Position numbers and translations under genes: made by a program. A stretch of 64,000 nucleotides of DNA from Alistipes timonensis JC136 (lineage in GTDB: Bacteria; Bacteroidota; Bacteroidia; Bacteroidales; Rikenellaceae). How positions within the stretch are numbered: the stretch's first letter is position 1; each line of letters begins with the position of its first letter. Location of the stretch: contig NZ_FNRI01000011.1 in assembly GCF_900107675.1 (NCBI RefSeq), forward strand, positions 24,829 through 88,828, read 5' to 3'. The notes under the pieces are model-generated. The model ran no database searches and had not been told where the DNA came from. It worked only from the letters and a program-made list of their open reading frames with translations. Positions 1-8,130 of this stretch are shown piece by piece.

Positions 1-2
1 TG

Positions 3-293
3 CTGATGGACGAGCGCAACAAAACGATGGTTTTTTCACACGGCCGCCTGCTGTTCGTCTTCAACTGGCACCCCACGGCCTCGATCCCCGACTACGAACT
101 TCCGGTGCAGGGCCCGGGCAAATATGTCCCGGTGCTCTCGACCGACGAGAGACGGTTCGGCGGGCAGGAGCGGCAGTCGATGGAGACCGAACATTTCTCG
201 TTTCCCGCCAAGGGCGACGACGGGAAGGACTGCGCCCGTATCCGCATTTACAACACCTCGCGTACGGCGACGGTCTATCTGCGGAAAAAGTAG
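3..293 (+). CDS. glgB: 1,4-alpha-glucan branching enzyme, C-terminal fragment
   Basis: The reading frame is open from the left edge of the window, so only the last 96 or so residues are visible and the real start lies outside. The segment matches the C-terminal all-beta domain of eukaryote-like GH13 branching enzymes: a stretch reading LLFVFNWHPTASIPDYELPV, then GPGKYVPVLSTDERRFGG. These enzymes form alpha-1,6 branches in glycogen in the cytoplasm. The catalytic barrel cannot be inspected here. The identification rests on this C-terminal signature alone, which is fairly distinctive. The next gene begins 37 nt downstream on the same strand. Confidence 0.8.
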   Translation: MMDERNKTMVFSHGRLLFVFNWHPTASIPDYELPVQGPGKYVPVLSTDERRFGGQERQSMETEHFSFPAKGDDGKDCARIRIYNTSRTATVYLRKK

Positions 294-330
294 TCACCCA
301 AACTTATTTTATTCATACTAAAAACTTATT

Positions 331-993
331 ATGCCTATGCTAAATGCAAGCAACAGCAACGAAGTGTCTTTAAAGGAGTTGAGAGAAGGATTCTACAAAT
401 GCCGGTCTTTCGAGGTTCTGAACCTGTGGCGGCGGTCGTTCCTTCTCTCCGTTTTTCAGTTCCTCTGTTTCACCCTCTACGGAGTTTTTGCGTCCCGACT
501 GCTCGACGCCGGGCCCGCGGCGGCCAATCCGCTGGTCGTGAACGAAATCGCCTGCGCCGCAGCGCTGCTCGGCATGTCGTTCGCCGTCATCTGGATCATG
601 ATGGCCAAAGGGTCGAAAGCGTGGTATGAGGTTTACGAACGCTACATTTTCGAGATCGAACGCGAGGAGACCGACGGGCTGAAAATTCCGGAGCGCTATC
701 GGCTGGGTGCCTTGTGCCGTCCCTGGGAGATGAACAGCAACCTCTTTTCGAAGAAAGCGGGCCGCTACTCCCCCTCACGGCTCAATATCACGATCGGAAC
801 GGTGCTGATGACGGCGTGGTTCGTCATCTTCCTCCTCCACTATATCGCCAGCATCGTCTGCTACATCGGCGGAACGGCCCACTACTGCCAGCTGGCGATT
901 CTCGCACTCATTCCGGTCGCTTTCCTCGTCATCGCCCTCTCGGCGCTGTACAACAAGTGGGGACGCAGCCGGTCGCTGACGGAAACCATCTGA
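331..993 (+). CDS. Four-helix integral membrane protein of unknown function
   Basis: The 220-residue product has four predicted membrane segments, roughly residues 37-56, 70-92, 155-177 and 184-208. A hydrophilic central part (about 95-150) contains a WYEVYERYIFEIE stretch. The arrangement resembles small four-helix proteins found across bacteria (RipA-like), but I cannot confirm this from sequence and give no function. It follows glgB by 37 nt and is closed by a strong terminator hairpin at 1011-1040. No signal peptide or catalytic motif is visible. Confidence 0.7.
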   Translation: MPMLNASNSNEVSLKELREGFYKCRSFEVLNLWRRSFLLSVFQFLCFTLYGVFASRLLDAGPAAANPLVVNEIACAAALLGMSFAVIWIMMAKGSKAWYEVYERYIFEIEREETDGLKIPERYRLGALCRPWEMNSNLFSKKAGRYSPSRLNITIGTVLMTAWFVIFLLHYIASIVCYIGGTAHYCQLAILALIPVAFLVIALSALYNKWGRSRSLTETI

Positions 994-1010
994 TACACAA
1001 TACCTGAAAA

Positions 1011-1042
1011 AAAGGAGCGAATCTGATGATTCGCTCCTTTTT
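1011..1042 (+). terminator. Intrinsic terminator after the membrane protein
   Basis: A perfect 13-bp stem (1011-1023 with 1028-1040), with a TGAT loop and a T-rich 3' flank, lies 18 nt after the stop codon at 993. Confidence 0.88.
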
Positions 1043-1542
1043 CGTCCCCGCCCGGCTGTTCCGCCGATTTTCGCACGAAAGCACAGGGGGGGGGCGCCCG
1101 ATGAGGTGAAAAAAATCATCCAAACAGCCCCCAAAGAGGACAATAAAGCCCAATCAGGACAATTTTCAGGAATTTTCAGAAATTTTCAACCGCTTTCGTT
1201 GTGAAATTAAAAAATAATTCCTACTTTCGATTCAGAAACAGGCGACCCGACTATGTACATAAACCGACAAAGCATATTCAAACACCCCGGAACATCGAAA
1301 ACATGTAACCCGGGGAACGTTTTCCAGGTCAGCCCCGGTGAGACGCCGCACGCAGCCGGCGGCTTCGGTTTAATTCCCCCCCCCTCGGAAAATCGGGGTC
1401 CAATGCCTGTCCGGCACGCATAATCGCTGAACTCATTCGTCGCTTCAGCGCCCCTATTTGCACTTTTCAGTTGCACGATTATATCAATAAAAGTATTTTC
1501 CGTTTAACCGTTTTATCACTAACCAACTAAAGCGTTTGCCCT
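1043..1542. other. 500-bp intergenic region before the porin gene
   Basis: No credible gene is present. Two 9-nt homopolymers are visible: G at 1086-1094 and C at 1376-1384. A TACTTTCG sequence near 1219-1226 matches the Bacteroidota -7 box TAnnTTTG at 7 of 8 positions, but it is more than 300 nt from the next start. A GC-rich, potentially structured stretch covers about 1310-1400. I looked for cobalamin, TPP and SAM riboswitch cores and did not find them. The last 80 nt before 1543 are AT-rich and probably hold the real promoter, but I cannot name its boxes. Confidence 0.4.
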
Positions 1543-2745
1543 ATGAAAAAAATGACGAAACTTATCGCTCTTTTTCTGAGCGGACTCCTGCTGGCACCTG
1601 CCCTCGTGTCGGCGAATCCGGAAGGAGACCAGGTTCCGGAATCCGGGACAGTCGCGGCGAAACCTCCCGTCACGGCGGAAGCTCCCGCCGCTGCACAGCC
1701 CCAGACGACCTGGGAGAAAATCCTGGCCAACCTGCCGAAAGTATCCGGCTATTTGCAGACGGGATGGAATTACACTTCGAACGACAAAAGTTCGAGTTCA
1801 TCATTCCAGGCAAAACGGCTCCGTCTGCTTCTGGACGGCAAGGTCGCCGAGAAGGTGGATTTCCGGCTGCAGATAGAGGCCTTCAACGGAATTTCCGGCT
1901 CGACGAACGGAAACGGACAGAAGAACATACAGGTAATGGACGCTTTTGCAACCTGGAAGATCATGCCCGAATTCAAAGTCCGCGTCGGACAGTTCTTCAC
2001 GCCGCTGGGGTACGAGAATTACGACATTTCGCCCGCAACGCTGGAGACGGTCGACTTTTCGAACATTGTCTACCGCATAGCCTGCCGCAATCCCTACGAG
2101 TACAACCTGGTAGACTACGGACGGGATCTGGGTATCATGTTCATGGGAGATGTCTTCGACTCGGGGAAGGGATTCAGCTATCTGCACTATGACGTGGCCA
2201 TCACCAACGGCTCCATTCCCAGCAAGGACGACAGCAACAAGTCGAAAGACATCTATGTCAGTCTGACGGTCCGCCCGGTCAAATACTTCAATGTCAAAGG
2301 TACATTCAACTGGGGCGAATATACGTCCAAAAAACTCGAAGGCGGCGAGGGTGTCGGCAGCGGCGATTACAACCCGATGACCCGCTATGTGGTCGGCGCC
2401 TGGTACGACAATCCCCGCGGTCTGAATCTGCGTGCCGAATACGGGCACATGAAGAGCCGGGTCAACAAAGCCGATGTCGTCAAAGAGAACGGCGCCTATG
2501 TACTGGCCGGCTGGCACTGGGGCAAGTTCCTCCCGATCGTTCGCTGGGACATGTACGAAGATCAGGTGAATAAGGGAACTGCGAATAACTATAACCGGAT
2601 ACTGATCGGTTGTACGTATTCGGTGTTCAAAAACCTGAAATTCCAGGTCAACTACGGACATTTCATGTACAGCGGCGACGCAAAGAAGGCTTTGGGATAC
2701 GACAGCTCCGAGCAGCTTCAGATCATGGGACTGTTCAAATTCTAA
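1543..2745 (+). CDS. Porin O/P family outer membrane protein
   Basis: The 400-residue protein starts with a clear signal peptide (residues 1-24, ending ALVSA). A short low-complexity Ala/Pro linker (about 25-58) follows, then a beta-barrel with alternating amphipathic strands. It ends in a C-terminal phenylalanine (LFKF), as outer membrane barrels do. The pattern RLLLDGKVAEKVDFRLQIE followed by RVGQFFTPLGYEN is characteristic of phosphate-selective porins O and P, so the protein is probably a channel for anions or small solutes. The substrate cannot be deduced. The secreted protein at 2801 follows after 55 nt and may be co-transcribed. Confidence 0.82.
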   Translation: MKKMTKLIALFLSGLLLAPALVSANPEGDQVPESGTVAAKPPVTAEAPAAAQPQTTWEKILANLPKVSGYLQTGWNYTSNDKSSSSSFQAKRLRLLLDGKVAEKVDFRLQIEAFNGISGSTNGNGQKNIQVMDAFATWKIMPEFKVRVGQFFTPLGYENYDISPATLETVDFSNIVYRIACRNPYEYNLVDYGRDLGIMFMGDVFDSGKGFSYLHYDVAITNGSIPSKDDSNKSKDIYVSLTVRPVKYFNVKGTFNWGEYTSKKLEGGEGVGSGDYNPMTRYVVGAWYDNPRGLNLRAEYGHMKSRVNKADVVKENGAYVLAGWHWGKFLPIVRWDMYEDQVNKGTANNYNRILIGCTYSVFKNLKFQVNYGHFMYSGDAKKALGYDSSEQLQIMGLFKF

Positions 2746-2800
2746 GCTTTGGAAATAGCTGTTCTACGATAAAAAACTAACTTAAAAAAAGTCCATAACC

Positions 2801-3784
2801 ATGAAAAAATTATTTTTTGCATTGGCAGCGATCGCCGCTTTTTCGACGGTGAGCGCACAGCATCTCGGTACGGAATATCGCCTGAAGAAAGTCGTTGAAG
2901 TTCCCGGACGCCAGGGAATTGCCGCGGACGAGAACTATTATTACGTTTCCGACACGCGGGGTCTTTACAAGTTCGACAAGAATTGGAATCTCGTGAAGAA
3001 ACATGTCCAGTCCGCCGAAAATCCCCTGTTCCCGAATCCGGAGATGGCCAACCACTTCGGAGACATCGACGTGTGGAACGGCAAGATCTATACGGGCAAC
3101 GAGAAGTTCGAGTATGGCCGGGGCTACAACATCGCCATTTCGGTATACGATGCTGAAACGCTCGAATGGATCGAGGATATTCCGTGGTGCGCCGAATCCG
3201 GGCAGGTGGAGGTCTCCGGCCTGGCCGTGGACCGCGAGAAGAACATGATCTGGATGTCGGACTGGGTGGACAGCCGCTACGTGTACTGTTACAGCCTCGA
3301 AACGGGCAAGTACTACACCAAAATGCAGTGCCGTCCGATGCCCTACTGGTGTCAGGGTATTTTCATCGCCGACGGTAAGATGCTCTTCGCCGCCGACGAC
3401 GGAGAATCGACCTATCAGATTCCCGACAATATCTACATTGCCGATATCAGCGAGGTTCCCTACACGGGACTGAAAGAGGGCACCGAAGTCGTCAGGGACA
3501 CGCCGTTCAGCGTAAAGTTAGACAAAAAAGGCAATCCCGTCAAACGCACCGGGATGATCGCGGCCGGAGCCAAGGCCGGACGCCTCGACCTGTTCCGTGA
3601 GATGTCGGATTTCCGGCGTGCCGGAGAGATCGAAGGGTTGTGCATCGACCCCGTGACCGACGAGCTGCTCGTGCTGAACAACCGCGGCACGCAGATCATT
3701 CTCGGCATGTCGCAGGGTCCCTTCACGGACGAGGGATACACCAACGAGATCCACGAGGTCTACATTTACGAGAAGATCAAATAA
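2801..3784 (+). CDS. Secreted beta-propeller-like protein of unknown function
   Basis: The 327-residue product has a signal peptide (residues 1-19, cleavage near VSAQ). Repeated blade-like segments follow, such as GIAADENYYYVSDTRGLYKF, GLAVDREKNMIWMSDW and GLCIDPVTDELLVLNNRG. These resemble the repeats of SdiA-regulated or strictosidine-synthase-type propellers, so a six-bladed propeller in the periplasm or outside the cell is likely. No catalytic residues are recognisable. It lies 55 nt after the porin gene, which suggests a shared task at the outer membrane, and it ends at a bidirectional terminator. Confidence 0.65.
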   Translation: MKKLFFALAAIAAFSTVSAQHLGTEYRLKKVVEVPGRQGIAADENYYYVSDTRGLYKFDKNWNLVKKHVQSAENPLFPNPEMANHFGDIDVWNGKIYTGNEKFEYGRGYNIAISVYDAETLEWIEDIPWCAESGQVEVSGLAVDREKNMIWMSDWVDSRYVYCYSLETGKYYTKMQCRPMPYWCQGIFIADGKMLFAADDGESTYQIPDNIYIADISEVPYTGLKEGTEVVRDTPFSVKLDKKGNPVKRTGMIAAGAKAGRLDLFREMSDFRRAGEIEGLCIDPVTDELLVLNNRGTQIILGMSQGPFTDEGYTNEIHEVYIYEKIK

Positions 3785-3800
3785 TCCGGTTCCCATTTAA

Positions 3801-3834
3801 AAAAAGAGCGAATCCGCAGGGATTCGCTCCTTTT
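3801..3834. terminator. Bidirectional intrinsic terminator
   Basis: A 10-bp perfect stem (3806-3815 with 3820-3829) has an A-run on its left and a T-run on its right. It lies between the convergent genes ending at 3784 and 3850 and can serve both. Confidence 0.88.
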
Positions 3835-3849
3835 CATTTCCGGACCGGC

Positions 3850-4359
3850 TTATTTCGCCAGCTCGCGCACGACGGCCAGCGCCTTGTCGTAGTCGGGTTC
3901 GTGGGTGATCTCGGGCACATACTCCACGTAGCGCACCACGTCGTCCTTGTCCACGACCACCACGCCGCGGGCCAGCAGGCGCAGTTCGTCGATCACGAAG
4001 CCGTATTTGATGCCGAAATCCAACTCCTTGTAATCCGAGAAGACATGCACGCGGTCGATTCCCTCGGCGGCGCAGAAGCGCTTCTGCGCAAAGGGCAGGT
4101 CCACCGACAGCGCCAGGACGACCACGTCGTCGCCCAGCTTCGAAGCCTCACGGTTGAAACGGATGTTCTGTAACGAGCAGACCGGAGTGTCCACCGACGG
4201 AAAAATGCTGAATATGCGCACTTTGCCGTGGAAAACGTCCGACGATACGGGCTGCAGCCCCGCGCCGATAACCGTAAATACGGGGGCCATTTCGCCCGCC
4301 TTGCAGCGATTGCCGACAAGCGTTACGGGCTTGCCGCCGAAAGTTACTTTGTGATCCAT
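3850..4359 (-). CDS. tpx: Thiol peroxidase (atypical 2-Cys peroxiredoxin)
   Basis: The 169-residue protein has the Tpx length and fold. It reduces hydrogen peroxide and organic hydroperoxides in the cytoplasm using thioredoxin. The peroxidatic cysteine is C61 in PSVDTPVCSLQ. The resolving cysteine is C96 in KRFCAAEG, at the Tpx spacing. The gene is the last of a minus-strand series after the amidohydrolase, from which it is separated by 47 nt, and ends at the bidirectional terminator at 3801-3834. Nothing about it is unusual. Confidence 0.93.
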   Translation of the reverse strand: MDHKVTFGGKPVTLVGNRCKAGEMAPVFTVIGAGLQPVSSDVFHGKVRIFSIFPSVDTPVCSLQNIRFNREASKLGDDVVVLALSVDLPFAQKRFCAAEGIDRVHVFSDYKELDFGIKYGFVIDELRLLARGVVVVDKDDVVRYVEYVPEITHEPDYDKALAVVRELAK

Positions 4360-4406
4360 AATTCGTTTGTTTTTTGAATGAATTTTACAATTCCGATGCC
4401 ACCCGG

Positions 4407-5720
4407 CTATTGGGCCGCTTTGATCCGCGCCACGGCCCCGGCCACCCCGCGGTAAAGTTCCGGCAGGTCGACGCCTTCGATGCGGCGGTTCTCGACGACG
4501 ATCCGTCCGCCGACCACGACCGTCTCGACATCCGACGCCTTGCCGCAGTAAACCACATTCGACACGACGTTGTGCACGGGCTGCAAATGGGGTTTCTGCA
4601 AATCCACGACGATCACATCGGCCAGTGCGCCCTCGCGGATCACCCCCAGCCCGCCGTCGGCGCAGCCCATCGCCCGGGCGCCGTTCGCCGTCGCCAGCCG
4701 CAGGGCTTCGTAAGCCGGAAGCGCCACGGGATCGCCCGTCGCGGATTTTTGCAGGAAAGCCGCCGTGCGCAGCTCCTCGAACATGTCGAGGTCGTTGTTC
4801 GAGCAGGTCCCGTCGGTGCCGATCGTCACGAGCGCACCCGCGGCCCGCAACTTTTCGACGGGAGCCACGCCGCTCGATATCTTCATGTTGCTCTGCGGAT
4901 TATGCGATACGGTGACGCCCCGCGCGGCGAGGGTTGCGATGTCGCTGTCGGTCACGTGGACGCAGTGGGCGCCGATCGTCTTCGGGCCCAGCAGCCCCAG
5001 CCGGTCGAGGTGTTCCACGGAGGTCCGCCCGTATTTCTCGCGCACGATGCGCACTTCGTCCTGCGTCTCCGAAATGTGGGTCATCAGGTGCAGGCCGTGT
5101 TTGTCGGCCAGCTCCTTGCCGCGCACGAGATTCTCGGGCGACACGGTGTAGGGCGAATGGGGCGCCACGGCGATCCGCACCCGTCCGGACCCGGCGGCGG
5201 CCAGCCGCACGGCCTCCTCAGCCTGCGGCAGCACCTCGTCGATGTTCGTATCGAAATAATTGCAGCCCAGCAGGGCCCGGATGCCCAGCCGTTCGGCCAC
5301 CTCCACGCAGCGGTTCTCGAAATAGTACATGTCGACGAACGACGTCACGCCGCCCAGCAGCATCTCGACGATGCCCAGCGTCATGCCCAACGCCACGTCA
5401 TCCGGAGTCTGGTGCGCCTCGAAAGGCCAGATATAGTCATGGAGCCACGCCATCAGCGAGATGTCGTCGGCATAGCTGCGCTGCAGGGTCATAGCCGCGT
5501 GGCAGTGGGTGTTCACCAACCCCGGCATGAGGAGTTTGCCCCGGCAGTCGATCACCCGGAGCCCGGGATGCGCCGCGCGGAACGCCGCGGCATCCGTCTC
5601 CGAGGCAGTCACCAGCGCGATGCGGTCGCCGTCTATGCCCACCGCACCCGTAAAGGTCCGAGGTTCGTCGCCGGAGGCCGTCATCGGCAGCACCGTCGCG
5701 TTTGAAAAGAGTATAGCCAT
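4407..5720 (-). CDS. mtaD: Amidohydrolase of the MTA/SAH deaminase family
   Basis: The 437-residue enzyme belongs to the metal-dependent amidohydrolases, close to 5'-methylthioadenosine/S-adenosylhomocysteine deaminases. Visible metal ligands are H72 and H74 (NTHCHAAMTL), H188 in the APHSPYT strand, H215 in THISETQDE and D303 in GTDGTCSNND. I chose the ATG at 5720 because the open frame upstream runs into the DUF1573 gene, whose stop is at 5732, and because MAILFSNATVLPM is the usual short N-terminal strand. The substrate could also be another purine derivative or a chlorohydrolase-type compound. Confidence 0.85.
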   Translation of the reverse strand: MAILFSNATVLPMTASGDEPRTFTGAVGIDGDRIALVTASETDAAAFRAAHPGLRVIDCRGKLLMPGLVNTHCHAAMTLQRSYADDISLMAWLHDYIWPFEAHQTPDDVALGMTLGIVEMLLGGVTSFVDMYYFENRCVEVAERLGIRALLGCNYFDTNIDEVLPQAEEAVRLAAAGSGRVRIAVAPHSPYTVSPENLVRGKELADKHGLHLMTHISETQDEVRIVREKYGRTSVEHLDRLGLLGPKTIGAHCVHVTDSDIATLAARGVTVSHNPQSNMKISSGVAPVEKLRAAGALVTIGTDGTCSNNDLDMFEELRTAAFLQKSATGDPVALPAYEALRLATANGARAMGCADGGLGVIREGALADVIVVDLQKPHLQPVHNVVSNVVYCGKASDVETVVVGGRIVVENRRIEGVDLPELYRGVAGAVARIKAAQ

Positions 5721-5731
5721 ATAATATGGTA

Positions 5732-6172
5732 TTATTTGTATTTCACCTTCACCTTGTCGGTCTTGACCTTGCCGCGCTGGGGCTTGTCGATGGAGTTGCC
5801 CTGCACGGTAATCACGTCGCGGCCGTCCACCGAGTTGGAGTAGACCTGGATCACCTTGTTGAAGGCTCCCGGCTCGCTCTTGTGGGGTTCGTACACAATG
5901 CGGATCACCCCCGAATCGGCGGGCGCGACGGGGCGCTTCGAGAACGACGCGCCGAGACACGAGCACGAGGTGATGACACGCACGATGACCAGCGGCGCCG
6001 TACCGTCGTTGACGAATTTGAATTCGTGTACCAGATCACCGCCCTTGCGCGGCACGTCGCCGAAATCGTAGGTCGGGTTGTTCATCTTCAGGTGCGCACC
6101 CTTTGCGGGCTTTCCGGCGTCTGCCGCCGTGAAACACAGGCAACCGAGGATTGTCAGCAATAGTATTTTCAT
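5732..6172 (-). CDS. DUF1573 domain secreted protein
   Basis: The 146-residue protein has a signal peptide (residues 1-19, TAADA). One DUF1573 domain follows, an ASPM/Hydin-like immunoglobulin fold found mainly in Bacteroidota. It shows the typical YDFGDVPRKGGDLVHEFKFVNDG start and a TSCSCL motif near residues 69-74. The tail is strongly basic. It probably acts in the periplasm; its role is unknown. It sits 10 nt downstream of the TonB-like gene and 11 nt upstream of the deaminase gene, so these are probably one transcript. Confidence 0.82.
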   Translation of the reverse strand: MKILLLTILGCLCFTAADAGKPAKGAHLKMNNPTYDFGDVPRKGGDLVHEFKFVNDGTAPLVIVRVITSCSCLGASFSKRPVAPADSGVIRIVYEPHKSEPGAFNKVIQVYSNSVDGRDVITVQGNSIDKPQRGKVKTDKVKVKYK

Positions 6173-6182
6173 CGTTCAATTT

Positions 6183-6872
6183 CTATTCCATTCGGAAGAT
6201 ATAGGTTATCGTGCCGCCCTGCACCGTTGCGCGGCTCTCGGTGAACCGCGCTTTGCGAGCCGCGGCCTTGGCCGCCTCGATCAGCTCGGCGGCATCCGTC
6301 GTGGAGCCTTTCGGCTCGTAGGACGCACCCGTCACCCGCCCCGAAGCGTCGACCGTTACGCGAATGACGACCTTGCCGCCCTTCTCGCCGGGATACGACG
6401 GCTTGGGCAGGTTGCCCACCAGTCCGCGCCCTTTCAATCCCTGGTCCAACTGGTCCAGCCCGTCGGGATTGAGCCCCGGCCCGCTGCCGCTGGCCTTGTC
6501 CTCACCCTCCGGGGCGCGGGGATTGCCCGCATTGTCGGGTTCGTCCGCCCCGCCCTTGTTCATTTTGAACAGCGCCTTGGGGTTGGGCGTCTGGGTCACC
6601 TCGTCCTTGCCCGTGACCTGAGCCGTCTGCTCCACGGGAGCCGTGACGTCGTGCACACGGGGCTCGGCGGCGACCTTTACGGGCGGCTTCGGCGGCTCGG
6701 GAACGGGCGGTTCGGTGAAGTCGACAAGGATCGTGTCACCGGGCTTCTCCACCACCCGCGAAACGTCGAACGACACCAGCACGAACGAACCGGCCAGCAG
6801 CACGCAATAGACTGCCGCCGCGATCATCGCCCACCTGCGCGGGGATTTATTATCGGGATCGTAATAATACAT
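6183..6872 (-). CDS. TonB-like energy transducer protein
   Basis: The 229-residue protein has one N-terminal membrane helix (about residues 15-36). A Pro/Lys-rich periplasmic stretch (TEPPVPEPPKPPVK, about 50-66) and a low-complexity linker follow. The short C-terminal TonB-type domain (about 155-229) has GKVVIRVTVDASGRVTGASY and ends GGTITYIFRME. It lies directly after exbB and exbD on the same strand, so it most likely carries the energy of that complex to outer membrane receptors. The related protein at 50857-51660 has the same ending but no ExbBD neighbours. Between this gene and exbD lies a copy of the two-hairpin repeat. Confidence 0.8.
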   Translation of the reverse strand: MYYYDPDNKSPRRWAMIAAAVYCVLLAGSFVLVSFDVSRVVEKPGDTILVDFTEPPVPEPPKPPVKVAAEPRVHDVTAPVEQTAQVTGKDEVTQTPNPKALFKMNKGGADEPDNAGNPRAPEGEDKASGSGPGLNPDGLDQLDQGLKGRGLVGNLPKPSYPGEKGGKVVIRVTVDASGRVTGASYEPKGSTTDAAELIEAAKAAARKARFTESRATVQGGTITYIFRME

Positions 6873-6923
6873 AAGCGTAAATTCTCCAATAATCGGAAAC
6901 GTACTTTGCCGCTTCGCGGCACA

Positions 6924-7002
6924 TAAGCCCCAGCCTGAGGCGGGGTTTTGGGGGGGGGCGGACTTGTAAACGCGGCCACAGGCCGCAACAACGGCCGGCC
7001 GG
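6924..7002 (+). repeat. Two-hairpin dispersed element, copy A
   Basis: This is one of three copies (others at 19479-19556 and 46094-46164) with a shared order: AAGCCC, a first GC-rich hairpin, a run of G, the linker GGACTTGTAAACG, a second hairpin (here GCGGCC, loop ACA, GGCCGC at 6972-6986), and a CCGGC-rich tail. It lies between the exbD and tonB-like genes, in antisense orientation to both. The G-run here is 9 nt (6950-6958). Confidence 0.65.
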
Positions 7003-7020
7003 TCCGCACATTCGCCCGGC

Positions 7021-7425
7021 CTACCGTGGAGTGGTCGCCAGTATTAATTTATAATTGTTGTCCTTGGCGATGTTCATTACCTTGACCACCTCGTCGACGG
7101 CCACCGTCTTGTCGCAGTGCAGCGACACCGTGGCGTCCTTCTGGCCGTCGAGGCGCGCCTTCAGCGCCCGCTCCACACCCTCGATGCCCTGCACCTTCTG
7201 CAACTCGACGTAGTAGTTGTACGACGGGCCGCTCTGCTGGATCGACACCGTGGTCATCGCCTTGTCCTTCAACTGGTTCGAACTCTTCGGGAGCATCAGC
7301 TTCAGGGCGTTGGGGTTGATGAGCGTCGTAGCGATCAGCAGGAACAGCAGCAGCAGGAACATCAGGTCGGTCATCGACGAGGCCGAAAACGATTTATCGA
7401 CTTTCGATCCGTGTTTGATTGCCAT
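7021..7425 (-). CDS. exbD: ExbD/TolR family biopolymer transport protein
   Basis: The 134-residue protein has a short cytoplasmic N-terminus, one membrane helix (about residues 19-40) and a periplasmic domain. The proton-pathway aspartate is D20 (MTDLMFLLLLFLL). It works with ExbB as the proton-driven motor for TonB. The gene starts 6 nt after exbB ends, so translation is probably coupled. The TonB-like gene lies about 150 nt downstream, across a repeat element. Many Bacteroidota operons carry two exbD genes; only one is present here. Confidence 0.92.
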   Translation of the reverse strand: MAIKHGSKVDKSFSASSMTDLMFLLLLFLLIATTLINPNALKLMLPKSSNQLKDKAMTTVSIQQSGPSYNYYVELQKVQGIEGVERALKARLDGQKDATVSLHCDKTVAVDEVVKVMNIAKDNNYKLILATTPR

Positions 7426-7431
7426 AATGCG

Positions 7432-8106
7432 TTATTTTTGAACGGGTTGATTCAGGATATCCATAAACGCGATCGAGTTGGCCTCCATCTGGAACACCAG
7501 CTTCTCGATGCGCGCCACGAGGTAGTTGTAGCCGAAATAGGCCGGGATGCCGACGATCAGACCCATCACCGTGGTCACCATCGCCACATACATACCGCTC
7601 GACAGCAGTCCCAGATCGACCGTGCCGCCCGCGGCGGACATGTCCATAAAGGTCTGCACCATACCGAGCACCGTGCCGAGGAAACCGATCATCGGGGCGC
7701 CGCCGGCGATCGTGGCCAGGAACGGCAGGCCGTTCTCGAGTTTCGAAACCTCGAGGTTGGCGACGTTCTCGATGGCGGTCTGCACGTCGCTCATCGGGCG
7801 TCCGATGCGCTCGATACCCTTCTCGATCATGCGTGCGATCGGTGTGTCGGTCTTCTTGCAGAGGTTCACGGCCGTCGAGATTTTGCCGTCGGAGATGTAG
7901 TCGCGGATGCGGTTCATAAAGTTCATGTCCAGCACCGAAGCCTTGCGGATGGCCATGAAGCGCTCCACGAAGATAAAGATCGTCACGCCGCCCAGCGCCA
8001 GCAGCGGCCACATCAGCCAGCCGCCTTTGGTAAACAGGGTCCACAAGCCCATGCGGGTCTCCTCACTAACGGCCACCGCCTCGGCAGCCTGCAAAAATGT
8101 CATCAT
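7432..8106 (-). CDS. exbB: MotA/TolQ/ExbB proton channel protein
   Basis: The 224-residue protein has three membrane segments: about residues 30-50, then 123-145 and 162-190. The MotA/TolQ/ExbB domain has the usual ATIAGGAPMIGFLGTVLGMV block. Together with ExbD it forms the inner membrane proton channel that energises TonB, presumably for the SusC-type receptor in this window. Only 24 nt separate its start from the tamB stop, with no terminator in between, so it may be transcribed from the tamB promoter. Confidence 0.92.
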   Translation of the reverse strand: MMTFLQAAEAVAVSEETRMGLWTLFTKGGWLMWPLLALGGVTIFIFVERFMAIRKASVLDMNFMNRIRDYISDGKISTAVNLCKKTDTPIARMIEKGIERIGRPMSDVQTAIENVANLEVSKLENGLPFLATIAGGAPMIGFLGTVLGMVQTFMDMSAAGGTVDLGLLSSGMYVAMVTTVMGLIVGIPAYFGYNYLVARIEKLVFQMEANSIAFMDILNQPVQK

Positions 8107-8130
8107 AATTGAGTAAAAATTTATTTAAGT

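Noticed and set aside
1300..1400. Riboswitch upstream of the porin gene
   Set aside because: Some words such as CCGGTGAGAC recall a cobalamin element, but the conserved core and its order are missing on both strands.
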